Notes: generated from the letters alone by a model not told the origin. A DNA stretch of 52,591 bases from Cupriavidus gilardii (GCF_013314895.1 NZ_JABTYE010000030.1:1-52591); one strand, 5' to 3'; positions 41,237 to 49,803 are shown, counted from the first letter of the stretch. Made by a program: numbers and translations.

Positions 41237-42240
41237 TGGCGTCGATCGTAACGATCGCGATGGTCATGGCGCCGCGCGCCATCGCATCGACCGTCATCGT
41301 CAGCGCGGACCGGACGTGGCGCTGCGCCGCACCGGCCGGGTCGTCGCTGGTCGAGGTGATGGTCGGCTTGCTGCTCGGAATGCTGGCGACCGGGGCTGCG
41401 GTAACCACGTTCCACACCATGCGCACGGCCTATGTCATCGCCGCCGAGCAACGCGAACTGGAGCAGCGCGGCGGCGCCTTGCTGGAAACCGTCGCCACGC
41501 TGCTGCGCCATGCGGGTTGGCATCCGGCGCCCACCGCCGCGCTGCCCCCGCCGCTCATCGGCCGCGACGACTGCGGACAACCGGCTCTCGGAGACGCGCT
41601 GAACTGCGGCAAACCCGGCATCGCCGGCAGCGATGCGCTGTGGATCCGCTTCGGCGGTGACCATCCGTTCGGCGATCCGGCGATGCCCGACCGCTACCTG
41701 GCCGATTGCAGCGGATATCCCGTCGCGATCACGGTGCCCGCTGCCGCAACGGCGCCAGCCTCGTCGCCGCAGGCGCCGCGCTATCTGAGCGCCAATTTGT
41801 TGTACGTCGCCGACGGCGCGGACGGCGAGCCGCAATTGCTGTGTCGCTACCCCGGTCGCAGCGACGGCGGTACCGGGTACAACACGTGGAGCACGGGCGC
41901 GCTGGCCCGCGGTGTCGAGACGCTGCAGCTGCGCTACGGCGTCGATCGCGATGGCGACGGCCGCGTCGACTCCGTGATGCGCGCCAGCGAGCTGAACGTC
42001 GACGGGCCGGCTGCCTGGCGCAAGGTGTTGGCGGTACAGATCGCACTGGTGCTGCGCACCGGGGCCGGCGTGGGCGGCTCGCCAGCCTCGCCGCTTGCCC
42101 TGCTGCCGGCGCGCACGGCGGGCGAGCAAGGCGACGACATCGCGTTCGTGCCGCGCACGCGGCCTGCCGCTTTGCGGCGCGTCTTCGCCACCACGGTATG
42201 GCTGCGCAATGCGCCGTTCTGCGCAGAGTCATCATGCTGA
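41233..42240 (+). CDS. pilW: Type IV pilus minor pilin, PilW-like
   Basis: 335 residues. Prepilin motif AG-SSLVEVMVGLLLGMLATG with Glu at +5 near residue 40. The stretch ahead is longer than usual and itself hydrophobic (MMASIVTIAMVMAPRAIAS), so either the start is wrong or the leader is atypical. The mature protein has the PilW-type central region (LETVATLLRHAGW, DALWIRFGG) with paired cysteines, a DRDGDGRVD acidic loop that could bind calcium, and an FATTVWLRN ending typical of PilW. Minor pilins prime pilus assembly. Confidence 0.82.
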   Translation: MMASIVTIAMVMAPRAIASTVIVSADRTWRCAAPAGSSLVEVMVGLLLGMLATGAAVTTFHTMRTAYVIAAEQRELEQRGGALLETVATLLRHAGWHPAPTAALPPPLIGRDDCGQPALGDALNCGKPGIAGSDALWIRFGGDHPFGDPAMPDRYLADCSGYPVAITVPAAATAPASSPQAPRYLSANLLYVADGADGEPQLLCRYPGRSDGGTGYNTWSTGALARGVETLQLRYGVDRDGDGRVDSVMRASELNVDGPAAWRKVLAVQIALVLRTGAGVGGSPASPLALLPARTAGEQGDDIAFVPRTRPAALRRVFATTVWLRNAPFCAESSC

Positions 42241-42953
42241 CAACCATTGACGGGGCGATGCCGCCGCATCGTGCTGGCGGTGCCATTACGCTGATCTCCG
42301 TGGTGGTGATGTCGACGCTGACCCTGGCGCTGGCAGGCGCGCTGTTCGTGCTGCTGCTCGCGGGACATCAGGCGATCGGACAGCGGCTCGAACGCGAGAT
42401 CGCGTTCCGCGGCGCCGAAACCGCGCTATTCGATGGCGAGCGCGATCTGTCGCGTGCCACGGCGGCGTCCGGCACCGGCGCGGCATCGACCGCTTCCACC
42501 GGCCGCTTCGCCTCATGGCCTGCGCCCGGGCATTGCGGCACGCAGGCGCAGCGCGGCCTGTGCAGCCCGGCGGCGGGCCAGCCGCCGCCGTGGCGCGCCT
42601 GGATGGACGGCGTCCTGTTTGCCAACGACATCGGCATACCGATCGGCAGCGTGACCGGCGCCACCTTGCCGCCGATTCCACCGGAGATGGCGGGGACGAC
42701 CATCGTGCCGCGCTATCTGATCGAACGCCTGCCACTGCCGACCGTCGGCGGGTCATCGCCCGCTGGTTCCCCCGCTGGTGCGCCCCCGCAGCGCTATCGC
42801 ATCACCGCACTCGGTCAGGGCCGCGATCCCGCCACCCGGGTCGTGTTGCAGACCGAATGGATCGATCCGTCGCCACGCCCTGCAGCGCCGAGCCAGCCCG
42901 GACGCGGCCGAGTCGGTCGCGTGAGCTGGCGCGAGCTCGTCCCGCCATTTTGA
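42234..42953 (+). CDS. pilX: Type IV pilus assembly protein, PilX-like
   Basis: 239 residues. Short leader, then an N-terminal membrane helix (GGAITLISVVVMSTLTLALA) and the PilX-type stretch LEREIAFRGAETALFDGERD where most members read A-x-AAEAAL. The usual Glu at +5 is absent, as in many PilX proteins. The rest is Pro/Gly/Ala-rich with a pair of cysteines. The ATG at 42234 lies inside the end of pilW (seven-base overlap). Function in priming assembly is inferred from family and position. Confidence 0.78.
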   Translation: MLTTIDGAMPPHRAGGAITLISVVVMSTLTLALAGALFVLLLAGHQAIGQRLEREIAFRGAETALFDGERDLSRATAASGTGAASTASTGRFASWPAPGHCGTQAQRGLCSPAAGQPPPWRAWMDGVLFANDIGIPIGSVTGATLPPIPPEMAGTTIVPRYLIERLPLPTVGGSSPAGSPAGAPPQRYRITALGQGRDPATRVVLQTEWIDPSPRPAAPSQPGRGRVGRVSWRELVPPF

Positions 42954-42955
42954 AC

Positions 42956-43411
42956 ATGAGCGCCAACCGCGCCGCCTTCACGCTGATCGAGCTCCTGATC
43001 GCGATCGTCATCGCCGCCATCGTCGCCGGCATCGCGGCCACCAGCTGGCATCGCCACGTGCAACGCAGCTGGCGGGCGCAAGCACGCACCGCGATGATCG
43101 CGGCGATGCTCGAATTGCAGCGCCACGCGATGGCTCGCGGCAGCTTCGCCGACGACAGCGGCAACCGTCCGGCCGGACGCTGGCCACAGTGGGTGCCTGC
43201 GCCGCCAGCGCGTCCGCACTACCGGCTTGCGGCGCTGCCCTGCACCGATGCCGGCCAGCGCGACGCGGACATCGGCCGTTGCATCGAACTGCACGCCGTG
43301 CCCCAATGGCCCGACCCCGCTTGCGGCACGCTGATCCTGCGCAGCAGCGGAGCGTGGCTGGTGGAATCGACGGACACGGCCGGCCCGGCACCATGGCCGG
43401 ACGGCTGTTGA
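42956..43411 (+). CDS. Type IV minor pilin, PilE-like
   Basis: 151 residues. N-terminus MSANRAA-FTLIELLIAIVIAAIV is a classical prepilin except that Ala stands at -1 in place of the nearly invariant Gly. The mature domain is small with three or four cysteines (LPCTDAG, GRCIELH, PACGTLI, DGC end), including the C-terminal disulfide pattern of PilE-like minor pilins. The start follows the pilX stop after two bases. It overlaps the fimT-like gene by 19 bases. Confidence 0.78.
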   Translation: MSANRAAFTLIELLIAIVIAAIVAGIAATSWHRHVQRSWRAQARTAMIAAMLELQRHAMARGSFADDSGNRPAGRWPQWVPAPPARPHYRLAALPCTDAGQRDADIGRCIELHAVPQWPDPACGTLILRSSGAWLVESTDTAGPAPWPDGC

Positions 43412-43962
43412 AGGCGCCCTGCGGTGCTGCCCGACCGCGCCGCGAGAACATGGCGGGCGCCTCGCTGATCGAATGGCTCGCCGCGATGGCGATCACGGCG
43501 ACGCTGGCCGCCTCCGGCTACCCGTCCTATCGCGACGCGCTGGAGCGCCAGCAGGTCCGCCTGGCGGCCGATCTGCTGGCGGCATCGATCGAAGCGGCGC
43601 GCGAATTCGCGCTGGCCAGGCGCAGCACCGTCCTGCTGGCGCCGCCGTCCGGCGCGGCGGACTTCTCGCGCGGCTGGCGCATCGTCGCAAGCGAGGCCGA
43701 CGACGCGCCGCCGCTATCTGCGGTGGGCCTCGGCGCCGCCTGCCTGCGCGTCGCGCTGCGCGCCACCGATGGCAGCCGCGCGCTGCGTCTGGCTCCTGTG
43801 GGATACTCTCGGTCGGAACGTGGCGGCTTCTATGCCGCCACCTTTACCCTGCGCTGCGGCCGCGCCCAACGTCAGGTCAGGCTCGGCGCGCTGGGCCGCT
43901 TGCGCATCTGTACGCCCGAACAGGACGCCGACTGCGACAGCCGGCCCGGCGCCGAGCCCTGA
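43393..43962 (+). CDS. Type IV minor pilin, FimT/GspH-like
   Basis: 189 residues from ATG 43393 (an ATG at 43450 would leave only a three-residue leader). Prepilin motif MAG-ASLIEWLAAMAITATLA with Glu at +5. The GspH/FimT domain follows: YRDALERQQVRLAADLLAAS, FALARRSTVLLAP, a RGWRIVA strand, and a C-terminal TLRCGRAQRQVRLGALGRLR block with cysteines. FimT-type minor pilins can bind DNA in natural transformation (shown for some gamma-proteobacteria); this is possible but unproven here. It closes the pilin cluster, 104 bases before ribD. Confidence 0.8.
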   Translation: MAGRLLKAPCGAARPRRENMAGASLIEWLAAMAITATLAASGYPSYRDALERQQVRLAADLLAASIEAAREFALARRSTVLLAPPSGAADFSRGWRIVASEADDAPPLSAVGLGAACLRVALRATDGSRALRLAPVGYSRSERGGFYAATFTLRCGRAQRQVRLGALGRLRICTPEQDADCDSRPGAEP

Positions 43963-44066
43963 GCCGGGCCTGAGCTGAACCGGCCACGGACTGCGGCCCG
44001 GCACGTTCGATCGAATTACCCGGCCCGCCACGCCAGTCAAGACAACCGGCAGGAAACCGCCCACTC

Positions 44067-45185
44067 ATGTTCTCCGATACCGATCACGCCGCCATGCAGC
44101 AGGCCCTCGCGCTCGCCGCGCGGGGCATGTTCATCACCACGCCGAATCCGCGCGTGGGCTGTGTGCTGACCAAGGGCGGCAAGGTGATCGGGGAAGGCTA
44201 TACGCAGCCCGCGGGCCAGGACCATGCGGAGATCCAGGCGCTGAAGAACGCCGCGGCGCGCGGCATCGATCCCGCCGGCGCCACCGCCTACGTCACGCTC
44301 GAACCATGCAGCCATTTCGGCCGCACGCCGCCGTGCGCCGATGCGCTGGTGCGTGCCGGCGTCAAGCGCGTGGTCGCGGCGATGGAGGATCCGAATCCCG
44401 CGGTATCGGGACGGGGCCTGCAGCGGCTGCGCGATGCCGGCATCGACGTGCGCTGCGGCCTGCTGGAAAAGGAGGCGCGCGACCTGAATATCGGCTTCGT
44501 CTCGCGCATGACGCGCGGCCTGCCCTGGGTCCGCGTCAAGGTCGCGGCATCGCTCGATGGCGGCACCGCGCTGCACGACGGCACCAGCCAGTGGATCACC
44601 GGCCAGGCCGCGCGCGACGACGGCCATGCCTGGCGGGCCCGCGCCTGCGCGATCCTGACCGGCATCGGCACGGTGCGCGACGACGACCCCCAGCTGACCG
44701 TGCGCGCCATCGACACGCCGCGCCAGCCCCAGCGCGTGCTGATCGACTCGCGCCTCGAGGTCCCGCTCGATGCCCGCATGCTGACGCCGGACACCGGCGA
44801 GTTCGCCAAACCCGTGCTGGTGTTCTGCGCGATCGACGATCGCGCGCGCCGCACCGCGCTGGAGGCGCGCGGCGCCGAAGTGGTGGTGCTGCCGAACGCC
44901 TACGGCAAGGTCGAGCTGCGCCGCATGCTGGAAGAGCTGGGCCGGCGCGGCATCAACGAGCTGCACGTCGAAGCCGGCTTCAAGCTCAACGGCTCGCTGA
45001 TCCGCGAAGGCTGCGCCGACGAACTGCTGGTCTATCTGGCGCCCCGGCTGCTCGGCGACGCGCAGGGCATGTTCAACCTGCCGCCGCTGGCCCGCCTGCA
45101 GGATGCGCCGGCCTTCCGCTGGCACGATGTGCGGCAGATCGGCGACGACCTGCGGCTGATCGCGCGGCGCCATCCGGCCGGCTGA
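44067..45185 (+). CDS. ribD: Bifunctional riboflavin deaminase/reductase
   Basis: 372 residues. The N-terminal zinc deaminase domain has HAEIQAL near residue 53 and PCSHFGRTPPC near 80-90, supplying His and two Cys ligands. The C-terminal reductase domain has PWVRVKVAASLDGGTALHDG, ILTGIGTVRDDDPQLTVR and LHVEAGFKLNGSLI blocks for NADPH and substrate. It catalyses the second and third steps after GTP cyclohydrolase in riboflavin synthesis. The start at 44067 matches the family (DHAAMQQALALAARG). It leads the ribD-ribE-ribBA-ribH-nusB order. Confidence 0.97.
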   Translation: MFSDTDHAAMQQALALAARGMFITTPNPRVGCVLTKGGKVIGEGYTQPAGQDHAEIQALKNAAARGIDPAGATAYVTLEPCSHFGRTPPCADALVRAGVKRVVAAMEDPNPAVSGRGLQRLRDAGIDVRCGLLEKEARDLNIGFVSRMTRGLPWVRVKVAASLDGGTALHDGTSQWITGQAARDDGHAWRARACAILTGIGTVRDDDPQLTVRAIDTPRQPQRVLIDSRLEVPLDARMLTPDTGEFAKPVLVFCAIDDRARRTALEARGAEVVVLPNAYGKVELRRMLEELGRRGINELHVEAGFKLNGSLIREGCADELLVYLAPRLLGDAQGMFNLPPLARLQDAPAFRWHDVRQIGDDLRLIARRHPAG

Positions 45186-45263
45186 TCGGCACGGCCCTCG
45201 CACCGGACTGCCCGCATGCCGCTTTCCTCTACCCCTTCGATTTCCTTCTCTGCTGACCAGACC

Positions 45264-45893
45264 ATGTTTACTGGCATTGTGGCGGCCGTCGGCCGCATCG
45301 ACTCCGTGACGCCGCTGGGCGACCAGAACACCGAGAACGCCGGCGTCCGCCTGCAAATCGACGCCGGCGGCCTCGATCTGTCCGACGTCCAGATCGGCGA
45401 CAGCATCGCGATCCAGGGCGCCTGCATGACCGTGGTGGCGCTGCGGCCCGGTCGTTTCGACGTCGAGGTTTCGCGCGAGTCGCTGGACAAGACCACCGGC
45501 CTGGCGCAGCCCGGCCGCGTCAATCTGGAGAAGGCGCTGCGGCTCGCGGACCGGCTGGGCGGCCATCTGGTGTCCGGCCATGTCGACGGTCTCGGCGAGG
45601 TCACCCATTTCGCCCCGGTCGGCGAATCGCACGAGTTGCGCATCCGGGCGCCGCGGGAGCTGGCGCGCTATCTGGCGTACAAGGGCTCGGTGGTGGTCAA
45701 CGGCGTCTCGCTGACCGTCAACCGCGTGGCCGACCAGGCGGACGGCTGCGAATTCTCGATCAACCTGATTCCCCATACGATCGAGGTGACCACGCTGCAG
45801 GACCTGCGTCCCGGCGCGAAGGTCAATCTGGAGATCGACCTGATCGCGCGCTACGTGGAACGGATGCTGAGCGCCGAGGGCAAGGCGGGCTGA
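45264..45893 (+). CDS. ribE: Riboflavin synthase, alpha chain
   Basis: 209 residues beginning MFTGIVAAVG, the invariant start. It has the two tandem lumazine-binding barrels (residues about 1-95 and 96-190), each with its own signature: CMTVVALRPGRFDVEVSRES in the first and GVSLTVNRVADQADG in the second, plus GHLVSGHVDGLG. It dismutates two molecules of 6,7-dimethyl-8-ribityllumazine to riboflavin. Called ribC in some schemes. A tandem repeat fills the spacer before ribBA. Confidence 0.97.
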   Translation: MFTGIVAAVGRIDSVTPLGDQNTENAGVRLQIDAGGLDLSDVQIGDSIAIQGACMTVVALRPGRFDVEVSRESLDKTTGLAQPGRVNLEKALRLADRLGGHLVSGHVDGLGEVTHFAPVGESHELRIRAPRELARYLAYKGSVVVNGVSLTVNRVADQADGCEFSINLIPHTIEVTTLQDLRPGAKVNLEIDLIARYVERMLSAEGKAG

Positions 45894-45940
45894 AACCCGT
45901 CGGCGGGCCCGCACAGGCCCGCCGGACCCGGATTCGACCC

Positions 45941-46052
45941 GGTCCAGCCTCCGGGTCCAGCCTCCGGGTCCATCCCCCGGCTCGATCCCCGGGCTCGATC
46001 CCCGGGCTCGATCCCCGGATCCATCCCCGGATCCATCCCCGCGTCCATCCCC
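45941..46052. repeat. 12-13 bp tandem array between ribE and ribBA
   Basis: About nine degenerate units of 12-13 bp, drifting from GGGTCCAGCCTCC through GGGCTCGATCCCC (three near-identical copies) to GGATCCATCCCC, in the 316-bp spacer. After it, TACAAT (46110-46115) near TTGCCC (46089-46094) is a weak promoter candidate for ribBA. No FMN riboswitch elements are visible in this spacer. Confidence 0.85.
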
Positions 46053-46209
46053 ACCGTGCGGCTCGGCCAAGCAGCCCCCGGGCGCCCCTTGCCCCCGGCC
46101 CGCATCGCGTACAATGCCGGGTTAAACCGCGCGCCGCCCCGGCGCGCCGCAGTCGCCTCACGGGCATCGCCCCGGGGCCGCCCCCGCCAGACTTTCCTTT
46201 GCCTACCTC

Positions 46210-47319
46210 ATGACGATCGCCCCAACCGAAGACATCATTGCCGAGATCCGTGCCGGCCGCATGGTCATCCTGGTCGACGAGGAAGACCGCGAGAACGAGG
46301 GCGATCTGGTGCTGGCGGCCGATTTCGTCACGCCCGAGGCCATCAACTTCATGGCCAAGTACGGCCGCGGCCTGATCTGCCTGACGCTGACGCCGGAACG
46401 CTGCCGCCAGCTGGACCTGCATCCGATGGTGAGCCGCAACGGCACCCCGCACGGCACCGCGTTCACCGTGTCGATCGAGGCGGCCGAGGGCGTCACCACC
46501 GGCATTTCGGCGGCCGACCGCGCCCGTACCGTGCAGGCCGCCGTTGCCCGCGACGCCAAGCCCAGCGATCTGGTCCAGCCCGGCCACATCTTTCCGCTGA
46601 CCGCCCAGCCCGGCGGCGTGCTGATGCGCGCCGGACACACGGAAGCGGGCTGCGACCTGGCCGCGCTGGCCGGCGTGACACCGGCCGCGGTGATCTGCGA
46701 AATCATGAAGGACGACGGCACCATGGCGCGGTTGCCGGACCTGATCGAATTCGCCGAGCTGCACGGCCTGAAGATCGGCACCATCGCGGACCTGATTCAC
46801 TACCGCAGCCGCACCGAATGCATCGTCGACCGCGTCGGCGAGCGCACCATGCAGACGCCGTACGGCACCTTCCGCAGCATCGCCTACCGCGACACGCCGA
46901 GCGGCCAGGCCCATCTGGCGCTGATCAAGGGCGAGCCGCAGCGCGACCGGGAAACGCTGGTGCGCGTGCACGAGCCGCTGTCGGTGCTGGACCTGCTCGA
47001 AGTCTCCCGCACCACCCACTCGTGGACCGTGCCGGCCTCGCTGGAGGCGATCGGCGCGGCCGACAGCGGCGTGATGGTGCTGCTGAACTGCGGCGACAGC
47101 GCCGAGCGGCTGTTCGCGCAATTCAGCGCGCTGGACGAACCGCAGACCCGCGCCCCGCGCAAGCCGGACCTGCGCACCTACGGCATCGGCGCGCAGATCC
47201 TGCGCGATGTCGGCGTCGGCAAGATGCGCGTGCTGGCCTCGCCGCGCAAGATGCCCAGCATGACCGGCTACGATCTCGAAGTGACCGGCTACCAGCCGAT
47301 GAACGGCGACGACGACTAA
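46210..47319 (+). CDS. ribBA: 3,4-dihydroxy-2-butanone 4-phosphate synthase with degenerate GTP cyclohydrolase domain
   Basis: 369 residues. The N-terminal RibB domain (1-205) is intact: VDEEDRENEGDLVLAADFVT, LICLTLTPERC, and HTEAGCDLAALAG, so it can make dihydroxybutanone phosphate from ribulose 5-phosphate. The C-terminal RibA-like domain keeps its outline (RVHEPLSVLDLLE, LRTYGIGAQILRDVGVGKMR) but lacks the Cys-rich zinc motif of active enzymes (SECLTGD then LRCDCG in E. coli). It is therefore unlikely to hydrolyse GTP; a separate RibA is expected elsewhere. Such RibB-with-inactive-RibA proteins (RibBX) are known in proteobacteria. Confidence 0.93.
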   Translation: MTIAPTEDIIAEIRAGRMVILVDEEDRENEGDLVLAADFVTPEAINFMAKYGRGLICLTLTPERCRQLDLHPMVSRNGTPHGTAFTVSIEAAEGVTTGISAADRARTVQAAVARDAKPSDLVQPGHIFPLTAQPGGVLMRAGHTEAGCDLAALAGVTPAAVICEIMKDDGTMARLPDLIEFAELHGLKIGTIADLIHYRSRTECIVDRVGERTMQTPYGTFRSIAYRDTPSGQAHLALIKGEPQRDRETLVRVHEPLSVLDLLEVSRTTHSWTVPASLEAIGAADSGVMVLLNCGDSAERLFAQFSALDEPQTRAPRKPDLRTYGIGAQILRDVGVGKMRVLASPRKMPSMTGYDLEVTGYQPMNGDDD

Positions 47320-47393
47320 GCGCCCCTGACACTACCCGATACCGGGGGCCGCCCCACCCTGGCGCGGCCCCCCACCGAACCCTGGAGAACGAT

Positions 47394-47894
47394 ATGGATC
47401 ACGGTTTCTACCCGAGCAACCTCGACGGCGAAGGCCTGCGCATCGGCATCGTGCAGGCGCGGTTCAACGAGCCGGTCTGCGACGAACTGCGCGAAGCCTG
47501 CCTGGCCGAGCTGGAAAAGCTCGGCATCGAAGGCGAAGACACCCTGGTGGTGACGGTGCCCGGCGCACTGGAAGTTCCGCTGGCGCTGCAAAAGATGGCC
47601 GAGAGCGGCCAGTTCGATGCGCTGATCGCGCTGGGCGCCGTGGTGCGCGGCGAGACCTACCACTTCGAGCTGGTGTCGAACGAGTCGGGCGCGGGCATCA
47701 CGCGCGTCGGCCTGGACTTCAACCTGCCGATCGCCAACGGCATCCTGACCGTCGATACGGACGCGCAAGCCCATGCCCGCACCCGTGAGAAGGGCCGCGA
47801 CTGCGCCCGTGCCGCGGTGGAGATGGCCAACCTGGTGGCAGCGCTCGATTCGCTGCGCGGCCAGGACGACGAGGACGAGGACGACGATGAGTGA
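47394..47894 (+). CDS. ribH: 6,7-dimethyl-8-ribityllumazine synthase
   Basis: 166 residues. Condenses the pyrimidine and the RibB product. Blocks: IGIVQARFNEPVCDELR near residue 20, VPGALEVPLAL near 60, and the active-site ALGAVVRGETYHFELVSNES near 90-108 with its His. The C-terminus has an acidic tail (DDEDEDDDE). A GGAGAA ribosome site precedes the ATG. The last eight bases overlap the nusB start, coupling riboflavin synthesis to nusB translation. Confidence 0.97.
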   Translation: MDHGFYPSNLDGEGLRIGIVQARFNEPVCDELREACLAELEKLGIEGEDTLVVTVPGALEVPLALQKMAESGQFDALIALGAVVRGETYHFELVSNESGAGITRVGLDFNLPIANGILTVDTDAQAHARTREKGRDCARAAVEMANLVAALDSLRGQDDEDEDDDE

Positions 47895-48381
47895 TGCAGC
47901 ACAGGGCGGCAAGCCTGCCGCCAAGTCCGGCCGCTCCGACGCCAAGGCGCCGCCCAAGAGCGCGCGCCGCCGTTCGCGCGAACTGGCGCTGCAGGGCCTG
48001 TATCAGTGGCTGCTGAACCGCAACGACATCGGCGCGATCCAGGCCCATCTGCACGACGCCCAGGGCTTCAACAAGGCCGACCGCGAGCATTTCGACGCGC
48101 TGCTCAATGGTGCCGTGCGCGAGGAAGAACGGCTGACCGCCGCCTTCTCGCCGTTCCTGGACCGCACCGTCGAGGAGCTGTCGCCGGTCGAGCGGGCCGC
48201 GCTGCTGATCGGCAGCTATGAGCTGGTGCACTGCATCGATATCCCGTACAAGGTCGTCATCAACGAGGCCGTCGAGCTGACCAAGACCTTCGGCGGCGTC
48301 GAGGGCTACAAGTACGTCAACGGCGTGCTCGACAAGGTCGCCGCCCAGGTGCGCGCCACCGAGGTCGCGGCCCGACGCTGA
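47887..48381 (+). CDS. nusB: Transcription antitermination factor NusB
   Basis: 164 residues. The all-helical domain starts after a 25-residue basic/Ala-rich N-terminus: ARRRSRELALQGLYQWLLN, then RTVEELSPVERAALLIGSYE, and the closing PYKVVINEAVELTKTFGG and GYKYVNGVLDKVA signatures. NusB with NusE binds boxA RNA in rRNA operon antitermination. An intrinsic terminator lies 34 bases after the stop, ending the rib-nusB operon. Confidence 0.97.
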   Translation: MSDAAQGGKPAAKSGRSDAKAPPKSARRRSRELALQGLYQWLLNRNDIGAIQAHLHDAQGFNKADREHFDALLNGAVREEERLTAAFSPFLDRTVEELSPVERAALLIGSYELVHCIDIPYKVVINEAVELTKTFGGVEGYKYVNGVLDKVAAQVRATEVAARR

Positions 48382-48414
48382 CCGGCGCCCTGCCCCGCGG
48401 CACGCGCCGGACCG

Positions 48415-48442
48415 ACACCCGCCCAGGCGGGTGTTTTCATTT
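48415..48442 (+). terminator. Intrinsic terminator after nusB
   Basis: Perfect 9-bp stem ACACCCGCC / GGCGGGTGT with a CA tip (48415-48434) followed by TTTCATTT on the plus strand. Confidence 0.88.
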
Positions 48443-48457
48443 CGGGCGATGATCGCG

Positions 48458-48531
48458 TACCGCGCCGTGTGCCGCGCCGTTTGCCGCGCCGTTTGCCGCG
48501 CTGATTGCCGCGCCGTTTGCCGCGCGCCGTT
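48458..48531. repeat. 12-bp tandem array upstream of the aminotransferase
   Basis: Six head-to-tail units of TTGCCGCGCCGT with a few changes (one reads TTGCCGCGCTGA; the last is interrupted by an added GC). It starts 16 bases after the nusB terminator and ends about 45 bases before the aminotransferase start, so it lies in that gene's leader or promoter. Confidence 0.88.
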
Positions 48532-48576
48532 TTCCCCCGACATCGACAACAACGACTCCGAATCCTCTTTCCCGCC

Positions 48577-49761
48577 ATGGACCCACAGCGCCTCGCCACC
48601 GCCTCCCGCCTCGCCAATATCCGCGCCTTCCACGTGATGGAGCTCGCCAAGCAGGCGGCCGAACTCGAACGCGCCGGCCGGAACATCATCCATATGGGCA
48701 TCGGCGAGCCCGACTTCACCGCGGCCGAGCCGGTGGTACGCGCGGCGGAAGCGGCGATGCGTCGTGGCGTGACCCAATACACCGGCGCGCTGGGCATCCA
48801 CGCGCTGCGCGAGGCCATCGCCGGCTATTACAAGACTGCCTACGGGCTCGATATCCCGGCCCGGCGCGTGATCGTCACCGCCGGCGCCTCGGGCGCGCTG
48901 CTGCTGGCCTGCGCGGTGCTGGTGGAGATCGGTGCCGAGGTGCTGATGCCCGACCCGAGCTATCCGTGCAACCGGCATTTCGTCGCGGCCTTCGACGGCG
49001 TCGCCCGGATGATCCCCAGCGGCCCGCAGGCGCGCTTCCAGCTGACCGCCGACCAGGTGCGCGAACATTGGGGCGATCAAACCCGCGGCGTGCTGCTGGC
49101 CTCGCCGTCGAACCCGACCGGCACGTCGATCCTGCCGGACGAGCTGGCGGGCATCCTCGCCGAGGTGCGCCGGCGCCGGGGTTTCGCCATCGTCGACGAG
49201 ATCTATCAGGGGCTGTCGTACGACGGCGCGCCCGTATCGGCGCTGTCGCTGGACGACAATGCCGTCACCGTCAACAGCTTCTCCAAATACTTCAACATGA
49301 CGGGCTGGCGGCTGGGCTGGCTGGTGGTGCCGGACGCGCTGGTCGCCGACTTCGAGAAGGTCGCGCAGAACCTGTTCATCTGCGCCTCCGCGGTGGCGCA
49401 GCACGCCGCGCTGGCCTGCTTCACGCCCGAGGCGCTGGCGATCTACGACGGGCGCAAGGCCGAGTTCCAGCGCCGCCGCGACGCCATCGTGCCGGCCCTC
49501 GAAGCGCTGGGTTTCCGCGTACCGGTCAAACCCGATGGCGCCTTCTATGTCTACGCCGATTGCCGGGGCGTGCAGCACCCGGCCGCCGGCGATTCGGACC
49601 GGCTGACGCAGGCGATGCTGCACGAGGCCGGCGTGGTGCTCGTGCCCGGGCTCGATTTCGGCCCGCATACCGCGCGCGAGTACATCCGCATCTCGTACGC
49701 CACGTCGATGGCCCACATCGACGAGGCGATGCGGCGGCTGGGCAAGCTGTTCGGGCAATAG
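48577..49761 (+). CDS. Class I/II PLP-dependent aminotransferase
   Basis: 394 residues, fold type I. Shared blocks of the aspartate/alanine family: HMGIGEPDFTAAEPVV near residue 40, YTGALGIHALREAIAGYY near 68, SPSNPTGT near 178, and the PLP lysine in NSFSKYFNMTGWRLGW near residue 237, with the carboxylate-binding Arg in YIRISYATS at the end. Substrates cannot be named; the sequence resembles pyridoxal-dependent alanine/valine-type or uncharacterised aminotransferases. The ATG at 48577 gives the usual N-terminus (LATASRLANIRAF). It is monocistronic and ends at a strong bidirectional terminator. Confidence 0.92.
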   Translation: MDPQRLATASRLANIRAFHVMELAKQAAELERAGRNIIHMGIGEPDFTAAEPVVRAAEAAMRRGVTQYTGALGIHALREAIAGYYKTAYGLDIPARRVIVTAGASGALLLACAVLVEIGAEVLMPDPSYPCNRHFVAAFDGVARMIPSGPQARFQLTADQVREHWGDQTRGVLLASPSNPTGTSILPDELAGILAEVRRRRGFAIVDEIYQGLSYDGAPVSALSLDDNAVTVNSFSKYFNMTGWRLGWLVVPDALVADFEKVAQNLFICASAVAQHAALACFTPEALAIYDGRKAEFQRRRDAIVPALEALGFRVPVKPDGAFYVYADCRGVQHPAAGDSDRLTQAMLHEAGVVLVPGLDFGPHTAREYIRISYATSMAHIDEAMRRLGKLFGQ

Positions 49762-49803
49762 AGATCGCGATAGCGCAATCGGCGGCCATCGCCGCGGCCC
49801 ACC

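Noticed and set aside
45894..46209. FMN riboswitch before ribBA
   Set aside because: The conserved FMN aptamer segments are not present; the spacer is mostly a tandem array.
48431..48637. 68-residue Cys/Arg repeat protein
   Set aside because: It is the translation of the 12-bp array running into the aminotransferase in the wrong frame, without a ribosome site.
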